From: Campylobacteraceae bacterium
GTDB lineage: Bacteria; Campylobacterota; Campylobacteria; Campylobacterales; Sulfurovaceae
Length of the DNA: 15,912 nt
NCBI GenBank assembly: GCA_027030605.1
Contig: JALVEV010000035.1
Coordinates: forward strand, 1 to 15,912
Direction: 5' to 3'
This document shows positions 6,344 to 13,854 of this stretch, one piece after another (position 1 is the first letter of the stretch; each line of letters opens with the position of its first letter). Made by a program: the position numbers and the translations under genes. Under the pieces are notes generated by a model that saw only the letters and a program-made list of their open reading frames with translations, did not search any database and was not told where the DNA came from.

Positions 6344-9277
6344 TTGGAAACCTCTGCAAAAATTCTCGCTTCAAAAGATAAACTTCTTACTGAAATCTAC
6401 TTTGAGCTTCAAAAACACTTTGAAAACAAATATGGAAAAGACACCATTATCTTAATGGAGATTGGAAGCTTTTTTGAACTCTATGAGGTCAACAACGATG
6501 AGCTTAAAATTGGAAAAGCCAAAGAGATAGCCCAACTACTTAACATCCAACTCACTCGTAAAAACAAAACCATTGTTGAGAACTCCATTAAAAATCCTCT
6601 ACTTGCAGGAGTCCCTACCGTCTCAATTGAGCGTTATCTTGCACGACTTATAGATGCAAAAAAGTACACCATTGTTATGGTGAAACAGAAAGGTCTACCA
6701 CCTAAAGTACAACGCTATGTCTCCAATGTTATCTCTCCTGGAACCAACTTTGAGTACCAAACAGAGGCGATTGAGAGTAACTTAGTCTCTCTTACCATAG
6801 ATGAGAACCAAGGTATCTACTCTGTTGGCTATGCTGCTATAGATGTGACTACAGGAAAGACCATTGTCAATGAAATGCACTCCAATAGAGATGATAAAAC
6901 CTATGCTTTAGATGTCCTCTTTAACCTTTTACAAACCTACAATACAGCAGAGGTGATTGTTACTCTACAAAATAGAGAGATAGATAAAGAGTGGCTCTCC
7001 TCTTATTTAGAACTTGGGCAATTCTCTACCACTTTCAATGAGAAACATTGTAAGATTACTTATCAAAACGAACTCTTTAAGCGTGTCTATCAGATTAACT
7101 CTTTTCTCTCCCCCATTGAGTATCTTGATTTAGAGCGTCACCCCTACACTACCGAAGCCCTTGCTATTCTTATTGAGTTTATCATAGAGCATGATGAAGC
7201 GATAATTGCCAAGATGAACCACCCTATCTTTTTAGGAGAGAGTCGCTACCTCTATTTAGGAAACAACGCTTTAGAGCAACTAGGAGTCATCTCACGAAAC
7301 AAATCAGAAGTAACGCTACTAGAGCTTATTGACAAAACCTCAACAGCCTTTGGGAAACGGCTTCTTCGTGAACGACTCCTTAACCCTATTGTCGATAGAG
7401 AGATTTTAGAGAAGCGTTATGAGCTTATCGAAAAACTCCTACCTCACAGCCAACAGTACGATACTCATCTAAAAAATATCTACGATTTAGAGCGAATCAC
7501 TAGACGAATTAAACTGCAAAAGCTTCACCCTGTAGAGCTAACCTACATTATGATGTCACTTATAGCCATAGAGCAACTTCTAAAAGATGCTCTGCAACAT
7601 GAGATAGAGCTTGAAAATAATCTAGTTACAGAGGTTGCTGAGTTTAAATCTTACCTAGAGCAGACCTTTAATCTTGATGTCTGTGCAAGATTTAGAATTG
7701 ACCAGATAGATGATAACATCTTTAAAGAGGGGGTCTACCCTGCTATTGATACTATTTTAGAAAAGCAGAACCGAGAGATGGCTAAATTAGAAACGGTCTC
7801 CTCTCACATTGACCAATTTTTTGAACGTGACAAACTAATAAACTCAACAAAAAACTCTTTTACAGAGATTGGCTACCTAGAGAGTGAGGGCTACACCATC
7901 AACCTTACTAAAAACCGTTTTACCCTAATTGAGAAAGAGCTAAAAGAGTCCTTTGTTAGCATTGATGGCAAACACTACTTCTTTAAAGATTTTCACTATA
8001 AACATCTAAAAAACTCTGTTAAGATTAACTCTAAACTCTTTGAAGAGGTGACACAGATATATGAGAACAACCAAGTAAAACTGGTCTCTCTTGTCAAAGA
8101 GCGTTATCTCCAGACCCTACTTGCCTTAGAGAACCGATTCTCTCACCTACTCAATGAGCTTATCGTCTTTATCGCCAATATCGACGTAGCTGTCTCTAGT
8201 GCTAAGTGTGCCAAGAGCATGAATCTCTCTCGTCCTATTTTAGAAGAGAACTGCAATGCCTATGAGGCGATAGGTCTGCGACACCTTATTATCGAAGCCA
8301 ATGAACAGCGTGGGGTCTATGTTCCTAATGACATCTACTTAGGTGAAGGCATAGAGACAACACATAACCACATTACCCTCAATGCAAGTGCTGGAGCAAA
8401 GGTCAATGGTGTACTTCTCTATGGCATTAACTCTTCAGGAAAATCCTCACTGATGAAGAGTATTGGTCTCTCGGTCATACTAGCCCAAGCTGGTTTTTTT
8501 GTCCCTGCACAAGAGTTAAAACTGGGGATGTATGAGCAACTCTTTACCCGTATTGTCTCACATGACAACCTCTACAAGGGGCTTTCGACCTTTGCAGTGG
8601 AGATGATGGAGCTGAAAAATATCTTTAACCGTGCAACACAAAAGAGCCTTATCTTAGGAGATGAGATTTCACAAGGGACAGAGACCGAGTCAGGACTTGC
8701 CATTGTGGCAGGAGCTATCTTAAAACTCTTGGAGCTAGATGCTACCTTTATCTTTGCTACACATCTACATCAACTCAAAAATATAGAAAAACTTCAAAAG
8801 GTAGACTCACTTATCTTACTTCACTTGGGAGTTACTTATGATGAAGAGAACGACACACTCATCTACAACCGTCAACTCCAACTTGGTATGGGTTCCTCTC
8901 TTTATGGTTTAGAGTTTGCCAAATCTCTACATATGGACAAAACATTTCTTAAAAATGCCTATGAGATTAGAGAGAACCTATTAGGAAAAAGTTCAGAACT
9001 CAAACAGCTCTCTCTAAAAAAACGTAGTAGATACAACACAAAACTCTATGTTACAAAATGTGCCTTATGTGATGATAAGGTTGAAGATGTTCACCATATT
9101 GCAGAGCAGAATTTAGCCAATGATGCAGGAATGATTGGGGCAATTAATAAAAATCACAAATATAATCTAATTCCATTATGTAAGAGACATCACAAGTTAG
9201 TACATGAGGGGAAAGTCCTTATTTCAGGATTCGTTATGACCTCCAAGGGAATAAAACTACATTATGAAGAGAAGTAA
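6344..9277 (+). CDS. MutS7-type mismatch-recognition ATPase fused to C-terminal HNH nuclease
   Basis: 977 aa, TTG start. The start must be near here because the mismatch-binding domain begins at once: EIGSFFELYEV gives the Phe-x-Glu wedge (Phe43, Glu45). Then come the connector (about 150-270), the core/lever domain (about 280-600, with ELIDKTSTAFGKRLLRERL) and the ABC ATPase (about 640-870). Walker A is GINSSGKS (694-701), Walker B is LILGDE (Asp773-Glu774) and FATHLHQL follows. Unlike standard MutS, a zinc-type HNH nuclease follows (about 900-965): Cys906/Cys909, His917-His918, Asn941, then Cys946, His949, His950. This is the architecture of the MutS7 subfamily, described from Campylobacterota, giant viruses and octocoral mitochondria, in which one protein is proposed to find and nick mismatched DNA. 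No MutL or MutH gene is nearby. By hand count the ATPase region 8401-8700 is about 45% GC and the HNH region 9061-9274 about 35%. Transcribed alone, with a weak hairpin after the stop. Confidence 0.93.
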   Translation: METSAKILASKDKLLTEIYFELQKHFENKYGKDTIILMEIGSFFELYEVNNDELKIGKAKEIAQLLNIQLTRKNKTIVENSIKNPLLAGVPTVSIERYLARLIDAKKYTIVMVKQKGLPPKVQRYVSNVISPGTNFEYQTEAIESNLVSLTIDENQGIYSVGYAAIDVTTGKTIVNEMHSNRDDKTYALDVLFNLLQTYNTAEVIVTLQNREIDKEWLSSYLELGQFSTTFNEKHCKITYQNELFKRVYQINSFLSPIEYLDLERHPYTTEALAILIEFIIEHDEAIIAKMNHPIFLGESRYLYLGNNALEQLGVISRNKSEVTLLELIDKTSTAFGKRLLRERLLNPIVDREILEKRYELIEKLLPHSQQYDTHLKNIYDLERITRRIKLQKLHPVELTYIMMSLIAIEQLLKDALQHEIELENNLVTEVAEFKSYLEQTFNLDVCARFRIDQIDDNIFKEGVYPAIDTILEKQNREMAKLETVSSHIDQFFERDKLINSTKNSFTEIGYLESEGYTINLTKNRFTLIEKELKESFVSIDGKHYFFKDFHYKHLKNSVKINSKLFEEVTQIYENNQVKLVSLVKERYLQTLLALENRFSHLLNELIVFIANIDVAVSSAKCAKSMNLSRPILEENCNAYEAIGLRHLIIEANEQRGVYVPNDIYLGEGIETTHNHITLNASAGAKVNGVLLYGINSSGKSSLMKSIGLSVILAQAGFFVPAQELKLGMYEQLFTRIVSHDNLYKGLSTFAVEMMELKNIFNRATQKSLILGDEISQGTETESGLAIVAGAILKLLELDATFIFATHLHQLKNIEKLQKVDSLILLHLGVTYDEENDTLIYNRQLQLGMGSSLYGLEFAKSLHMDKTFLKNAYEIRENLLGKSSELKQLSLKKRSRYNTKLYVTKCALCDDKVEDVHHIAEQNLANDAGMIGAINKNHKYNLIPLCKRHHKLVHEGKVLISGFVMTSKGIKLHYEEK

Positions 9278-9298
9278 AGTTTAAGAGTGAACTTTTTT
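9276..9298 (+). terminator. Weak terminator candidate after mutS7
   Basis: AAAGTT (9276-9281) can pair with AACTTT (9290-9295) over an 8-nt loop, and the T-run continues to 9298. The stem is short and AT-rich, so it is a low-strength call. It starts inside the stop codon. Confidence 0.3.
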
Positions 9299-9414
9299 GT
9301 TACATCTATTCTCATAATATCTTTTCGTTCTCTATTTAAACACTTTTTATTCACAATTTGTACACAATTCGTGGTTATTCTCCAGTACATCAAAGCTATA
9401 ATAAGGAGTATATG

Positions 9415-9792
9415 ATGAGAAATAAATTAATTTTAACTTTATTTATTATTCTTTTAGGAGGTATTACCAGTTCTCTATTCTCTGAAAATTTATTTATATA
9501 TATAGGAATTTGGCTACTCATTGGAGTGTTGGTCTACTTTATTCATGTAAATAATAGAGAGAGAAAAGAGAATTTAAATATTATAAAAGATGAAGATAGA
9601 CTCTACTTTTACTTAAGTGATGACCTACTCTTCTCTGTTAATTTACAAAAAAATAAAAGTTTTACACAAACTTTACAAGAGTCAATAAAAAATGAGATGA
9701 CAACCCTTAAAGATATTACAAGAAAAATCTGTTTTATCAATTTTAAAAATGAGAATCTTTTAAAAGAACTAAACAGAACTCTTCAAAGATAG
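9415..9792 (+). CDS. Small two-helix membrane protein, unknown function
   Basis: 125 aa from ATG 9415, chosen because AAGGAG (9403-9408) is 6 nt upstream; ATG 9412 is only 3 nt away from it, and a TTG at 9358 extends the frame without a ribosome site. Two hydrophobic helices (about residues 4-21, LILTLFIILLGGITSSLF, and 26-43, LFIYIGIWLLIGVLVYFI) make a hairpin in the inner membrane. A charged stretch (NNRERKEN) and a cytoplasmic tail of about 75 residues rich in Lys, Asp and Asn follow, with the segment YFYLSDDLLFSVNLQ resembling an isolated beta hairpin. I recognise no family. It lies 137 bp after mutS7 and 94 bp before the NtrC-like gene, so it is probably its own short transcript. A folded-back stem follows the stop codon. 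Confidence 0.6.
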   Translation: MRNKLILTLFIILLGGITSSLFSENLFIYIGIWLLIGVLVYFIHVNNRERKENLNIIKDEDRLYFYLSDDLLFSVNLQKNKSFTQTLQESIKNEMTTLKDITRKICFINFKNENLLKELNRTLQR

Positions 9793-9834
9793 AGTAAAAA
9801 GTGACGAGGCGAAACAGTAAAGGGAGTTTACTCT
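9791..9834 (+). other. Competing inverted repeats after the small membrane gene
   Basis: AGAGTAAA (9791-9798) pairs perfectly with TTTACTCT (9827-9834). AGTAAA (9816-9821) pairs with the same right arm (TTTACT, 9827-9832) over a GGGAG loop, so only one stem can form at a time. It starts in the stop codon of the upstream gene. No U-run follows (AAGAAAAAATT), so it is not a standard intrinsic terminator; it may protect a 3' end. Confidence 0.35.
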
Positions 9835-9874
9835 AAGAAAAAATTAAAACTTCTCCTTTTTAACAAAATTTGAA

Positions 9875-9880
9875 TATAAT
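9875..9880 (+). promoter_or_regulatory. Consensus -10 box (TATAAT) 6 nt before the NtrC-like gene
   Basis: TATAAT at 9875-9880, exactly 6 nt before ATG 9887, so transcription is predicted to start at the A of the ATG. No Shine-Dalgarno sequence lies between. The geometry is identical to that of the lipoprotein gene at 1974. Confidence 0.5.
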
Positions 9881-9886
9881 TGAAAC

Positions 9887-10621
9887 ATGAAACCTGTTCA
9901 ATTTTTAAGCAATTCGCCTCAAATAGATAATATTGTTAAAGGTTTGACTCTTACAAAGTCTCTTTTTGTCTCCTCCCTGTTGGTGGGTGAAGAGCATATA
10001 GGAAAGAAGACCCTCATTAAGAGTCTTTTTCCAAACTCTCTCTATGTTGATGCACGTAATTATGAAGAGCTAGAGATTGCACTTGAAAATAATAGTGAAC
10101 TGATTATCTATAACTTTGAAAAATTACTAGATTTTGAACAGTTAAACTTTGAAAACAAACGTATTATTGCTATTGCTAATCGTATTGACAATACAAAAAA
10201 GATAGAGAAAAAATTTGCATTTATCTACAAAATGCCAAATCTTCAAGAGCGTGAAGATTTAGAACTTATTATTGAATTTTTTCAGAGTCAAATACAAAAA
10301 GAGCTGTTACTTGACTACCCTATTAAACTCAATACAACAGAACTAGACTTAACTAAAAATATAAAATCACTCAAAGCTTCGCTCTACAGACAACTTATTC
10401 ATCAAACCCTTAACAGTGAAGAGATAAAGAAGATAATTGAGAACTACCTCTATGAACATCTTGAGGGAAACAACGCCTATAGAGAGCATCTCTCTTTATA
10501 CGAAGAGCCTCTACTTATTGCTGGATTAAAAAAATTTAAATCTCAACTCAAACTCTCATCTGTCCTTGGACTCAACCGAAATACCTTAAGAAAGAAGATA
10601 CAAGAACATGGACTCGATTAA
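9887..10621 (+). CDS. NtrC-like regulator with degenerate AAA+ core and Fis-type helix-turn-helix
   Basis: 244 aa, about half a normal NtrC-family activator, with no receiver domain. Residues 28-42 hold a Walker A-like loop (LLVGEEHIGKKT, Gly34 to Thr42). LIIYNFEKL (72-80) sits where Walker B belongs but has Asn76 in place of Asp. IIAIANRI (93-100) and YKMPNLQEREDLELI (114-128) match the sensor region and the PPLRERxEDI motif of sigma54 activators. No GAFTGA loop is present, so contact with sigma54 is unlikely. Residues about 198-244 are a clear Fis-type DNA-binding helix-turn-helix ending LGLNRNTLRKKIQEHGL. It is therefore a shrunken NtrC relative that still binds DNA, and may act as a repressor or nucleoid-type regulator. 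Its last 14 bases overlap the PAS gene, suggesting translational coupling. Start at ATG 9887, with a TATAAT 6 nt upstream and no ribosome site (possibly leaderless). Confidence 0.75.
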   Translation: MKPVQFLSNSPQIDNIVKGLTLTKSLFVSSLLVGEEHIGKKTLIKSLFPNSLYVDARNYEELEIALENNSELIIYNFEKLLDFEQLNFENKRIIAIANRIDNTKKIEKKFAFIYKMPNLQEREDLELIIEFFQSQIQKELLLDYPIKLNTTELDLTKNIKSLKASLYRQLIHQTLNSEEIKKIIENYLYEHLEGNNAYREHLSLYEEPLLIAGLKKFKSQLKLSSVLGLNRNTLRKKIQEHGLD

Positions 10622-11303
10622 TTTTAAGTTTTTTCTAGAAAATGATTCTAATCCATTTATTCTCTTTACCAACCAAGGGAAAATTAAATATCTCAATACC
10701 TCTGCTGAACTTCTTATGGGGTCGTGTCAGCCAAAAGATATCTTCAAAATAGCACTTACTCATGCTCCCAAAACCTTTGGCTCACAAAAGACAGCCCTAA
10801 ATCTCTCATTTAACTCCTTTGAGTTCTATGGTATTAACGTACTCTATGACGATGAAGAGTATATAGGGATTCATCTCTATAATAAACCTTTAGCAAAAAT
10901 AGATGATAACAGCCTACTAGAGGGCTATACCTTAACCGATATCAATGTACTCCTTCAAGCCAATATTGAACTCTTTAATATTAACTATAAGGGAGAGATA
11001 AAACTCTTAACTGATTATGATATACCTCAATTCCAAATTCATCAAAATAACTTCTCTCTACTTTTACGTAATGTTTTTACACAGTTTGAAGAGAGTACAA
11101 AATTAGAAATACTCATAAAAATTAAATTAGGAGAGCGTGTTGTTGTTAAAAATGAGCGTTACTCTATTATTATAATTCAACTAAAAAGTAATAGACGAAA
11201 AGAGAGTATAGATAGAGAGATTGAACTTTTAGCACATAAAAATCACATTAATATTCACTTTAAAAAGCAAGAAATTATTTTAGAAATCCCTGCTATTCAA
11301 TAA
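10608..11303 (+). CDS. PAS-domain protein with apparent decayed histidine-kinase ATPase fold
   Basis: 231 aa; overlaps the NtrC-like gene by 14 bp in another frame. Residues about 5-95 read as a PAS sensor (SNPFILFTNQGKIKYLNTSA, 14-33; beta strands near LSFNSFEFYGINVLY and YIGIHLYNK). Weak similarity in the second half, by eye, is to a HATPase domain: NNFSLLLRNVFTQFEES aligns with an N-box helix, KLEILIKIKLGE and ERYSIIIIQLKSN with the central strands, and INIHFKKQEIILEIPAIQ with the terminal GTxFxLxLP strand. There is no phospho-accepting His motif (HExRTP) and no glycine-rich G1/G2 boxes, so it cannot be an active kinase by sequence. It is soluble, with no signal or membrane helix. The likely role is sensing partner of the NtrC-like protein, by analogy with NtrB and NtrC. 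The 3' end overlaps the convergent hybrid kinase by 11 bp. Start ATG 10608; ribosome site weak. Confidence 0.65.
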   Translation: MDSINFKFFLENDSNPFILFTNQGKIKYLNTSAELLMGSCQPKDIFKIALTHAPKTFGSQKTALNLSFNSFEFYGINVLYDDEEYIGIHLYNKPLAKIDDNSLLEGYTLTDINVLLQANIELFNINYKGEIKLLTDYDIPQFQIHQNNFSLLLRNVFTQFEESTKLEILIKIKLGERVVVKNERYSIIIIQLKSNRRKESIDREIELLAHKNHINIHFKKQEIILEIPAIQ

Positions 11304-13842
11304 AAGTTACTAAAAGCTCTTCTAATTTTTTCATATTAATTGGTTTAGAGAGATACCCATCCATACCTAAAGCTAAATACTTCTCTCTATCTCCTTCAAG
11401 TGCATTTGCAGTTAAAGCAATAATTGGAGTATGTTCTATTTTCTCTTCATTTTCTAAAGATAAAATCTTTTTAGTCGCTTCAACACCCCCCATAATAGGC
11501 ATTTGAATATCCATAAAGATAATATCAAACCTACTCGCTCTATATGCCTCTATAGCCTCCTTACCATCCTCTACTATTATCAACTCAAATCCAAAACGTT
11601 CTAAGATACTCTTCATTAACTTTTGATTAATCTTATTATCTTCTGCAACCAATGCTCGTTTATTGACAAAGTGAATTACTTTCTGTGCTTCTCCTACATT
11701 ACTATTCTCTCTTTTTTGCTTCTTTGTCAAAACCTCTAAAGATTTTAATGTTCTAGTGAAATTTACAGGCTTATGTAAAAGATAATCTATCTTATCTCGT
11801 ATACCAATCAATTCATCTTCTCTATTATCGGCTACAATTAGAATTGTCTGTAGAGGTAAATTTAAAAAGACTTCTAGCTGTCTATGACTTTTAAAACATT
11901 TATAGTCTACAAAAAGTAAATCGGGTAACTCACTATTTTCTAAATTAAGAATCTCATATCGATTATAAATCTTAAATTTTGCACCATAGAACTCAACATA
12001 TTTTTTTAAGTATCGGTCAACACATTGAGGTGTAATAGGAGGGAGATACCCTATAGTATAAGAGGAGAAATCTAATGTATGATATTGAGTAGAAGAGACA
12101 GAAGAAGATTTTTTAAAATTTAATGAGAAATAGAATGTTGTTCCCTCTCCTATTTCACTCTCAAGCTCTAGCTCTCCTCCCATATATTGAATAAATTTAC
12201 TTGAAATACTTAACCCCAATCCTGTTCCCCCATATCTTCGACTGGTACTCACATCTGCTTGGGAAAAGGCATCAAAAATCTTTTTCTTCTCCTCTAAACT
12301 AACTCCTATACCAGAGTCTTTAACCATAAATTTAAGTAATGTACTATTTTCATTCTCCATTATTTTTAACATTGAGAGAACCACTAATCCATCTTCATCT
12401 GTAAATTTAATGGCATTAGAGATTAGATTACTTAAAATTTGAGAGAGCTTTGTAGGGTCACCTATCAACTCTCTACAAATTGTAGGGTCTATATTGACTT
12501 TTAACTCAACTTTTTTCTCCCGTGCTTTTGCAACAAAGGTATCAACCGATGATTCAAAGGTAGCAATAGGGTCAAAGGAGATAGACTCTAGTTCAACTTT
12601 TCCAGCCTTAATTTTTGAGAAGTCTAAAATATCATTCACAATATGAATAAGCTGATTAGAACTCTCCTCAATAATAGAGAGCATCTCCTCTTGGTCAGTA
12701 TTTAATGGAGTTTGGCGTAACTCTTTTGTAAATCCAACAATTCCATTCAGAGGAGTTCGTATCTCATGTGACATATTGGCTAAAAATAGGTCTTTAGCTC
12801 GATTTGGCTCTTTAATCGCATTGGCAAGAAATTTATAAATTTCAATACTATCATTTCGTGCTAACAACTCCTCTAACTCTCTTCTCTTCTCTATATCTAT
12901 ATCTACTTCAATATTTCTAAGTGTATTTCTAAGATAATTAGTATCATTCTTAATTTTAAAGAAGTAATAAATTAAAAAAAGAATAACAAGCATTAAAAGG
13001 AAAAGAAGAAATACAATAGAAAGATATTTTTTAATATGAGATTTTTGACTCAATACCATCTTATTGATTCTATTTATCTCTATCTTATTAAAAATTTTCT
13101 CTAACTTCTCTATCTCTCTTATTTTCTGAATAGTCAAGTTGTGCCACTTATCAAAAGATACCCTATACTCTCCACTTTTAGAATCTATAAAAATTTGAGT
13201 ATACTCTTCATCCCCAATTTGTTGAAAGTTTTTATCACTAATTTTTCTACTCTGTATAAAAAAAGGGAGTACTCTATTTGCAACAATATTATCCCAAAAT
13301 TTCAAATCGCTACTCGTCATGATTTTAGACTTTAAGAGTATAAAAGCTAAAAAACTATCTTCTAACTCTATGCTATTTCGCAATTTAACTAACATTAAAA
13401 TATTTTGTTCTGTTTTTGAGAGAGATAATTTCTGCATTTTTTCTATAATAGGCTCAATAATTTGCTTCTCATAACCATCATAAATCATCTCTTTATAGTC
13501 AATATTACCTTTATCAACTCTCTTACGAATAAACTCTATCTCTTTCGTAAAAGCCAAAGAACTATCTTTTTTTAGTAAACTATTAACTTGAGACCTTTTC
13601 TCTTTTAGCCTCTCAAACTCTAATGATGTACTCAAATAAATAGAGGATAAAAAGCGTTCCTCTTCAATGCTCTTAAGCAGATTATATAAATTATTAAAAT
13701 GAGAATGGCGTAGACTTCTCTCTTCTACCTTTTGATACTCCTGATAAACAATATAGGCTTTATAAGTAAAAAAAGAGATTCCAGAGAGGATGACAAAAAG
13801 CGTTGTTATATATAATATATTTCGTAAAGTTAATAATCTCAA
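11293..13842 (-). CDS. Hybrid histidine kinase with NIT-like periplasmic sensor domain
   Basis: 849 aa, TTG start at 13842 with AGGGA about 5-9 nt upstream, overlapping the region of the preceding stop. Order: membrane helix 1 (about 8-29); periplasmic helical domain (about 40-265) resembling NIT, with LYNLLKSIEEERFLSSIYLS and the later KLRNSIELEDSFLAFILLKS; membrane helix 2 (273-295); coiled-coil linker; HisKA with His359 in ANMSHEIRTP; HATPase with N-box Asn476, G1 Asp509 (DSGIG) and GGTGLGL near 540; a degenerate receiver (about 595-715) that keeps Asp646; and a full C-terminal receiver (about 728-849) with phospho-acceptor Asp778 in FMDIQMP and a conserved Lys in LSKP. No Hpt domain follows, so the phosphate must go to an external Hpt or regulator, which is not in this window. 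NIT domains are linked to nitrate/nitrite sensing, but the ligand here is inferred. Last gene of an operon with two PilJ-like proteins; its 3' end overlaps the convergent PAS gene by 11 bp. Confidence 0.9.
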   Translation of the reverse strand: MRLLTLRNILYITTLFVILSGISFFTYKAYIVYQEYQKVEERSLRHSHFNNLYNLLKSIEEERFLSSIYLSTSLEFERLKEKRSQVNSLLKKDSSLAFTKEIEFIRKRVDKGNIDYKEMIYDGYEKQIIEPIIEKMQKLSLSKTEQNILMLVKLRNSIELEDSFLAFILLKSKIMTSSDLKFWDNIVANRVLPFFIQSRKISDKNFQQIGDEEYTQIFIDSKSGEYRVSFDKWHNLTIQKIREIEKLEKIFNKIEINRINKMVLSQKSHIKKYLSIVFLLFLLMLVILFLIYYFFKIKNDTNYLRNTLRNIEVDIDIEKRRELEELLARNDSIEIYKFLANAIKEPNRAKDLFLANMSHEIRTPLNGIVGFTKELRQTPLNTDQEEMLSIIEESSNQLIHIVNDILDFSKIKAGKVELESISFDPIATFESSVDTFVAKAREKKVELKVNIDPTICRELIGDPTKLSQILSNLISNAIKFTDEDGLVVLSMLKIMENENSTLLKFMVKDSGIGVSLEEKKKIFDAFSQADVSTSRRYGGTGLGLSISSKFIQYMGGELELESEIGEGTTFYFSLNFKKSSSVSSTQYHTLDFSSYTIGYLPPITPQCVDRYLKKYVEFYGAKFKIYNRYEILNLENSELPDLLFVDYKCFKSHRQLEVFLNLPLQTILIVADNREDELIGIRDKIDYLLHKPVNFTRTLKSLEVLTKKQKRENSNVGEAQKVIHFVNKRALVAEDNKINQKLMKSILERFGFELIIVEDGKEAIEAYRASRFDIIFMDIQMPIMGGVEATKKILSLENEEKIEHTPIIALTANALEGDREKYLALGMDGYLSKPINMKKLEELLVTFIE

Positions 13843-13854
13843 GCAGTTCCCTAA

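Noticed and set aside
6344..9277. Intein or frameshift-made fusion at the MutS/HNH junction
   Set aside because: The frame is continuous, and the HNH sits at the C-terminus as in the MutS7 family; no splice-junction residues or second MutS fragment follow.
9397..9402. Perfect TATAAT immediately before AAGGAG of the small membrane gene
   Set aside because: If used as -10, transcription would begin downstream of the ribosome site, making the good AAGGAG useless; more likely chance in AT-rich DNA, though a leaderless start is not excluded.
9358..9414. TTG start at 9358 extending the small membrane protein by 19 residues
   Set aside because: No ribosome site before it, whereas AAGGAG is placed correctly for ATG 9415; the extension is polar and would precede the first membrane helix.
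13141..13335. Plus-strand 64-codon frame inside the hybrid kinase gene
   Set aside because: Antisense to the sensor domain of a clear kinase gene, with no supporting signals.
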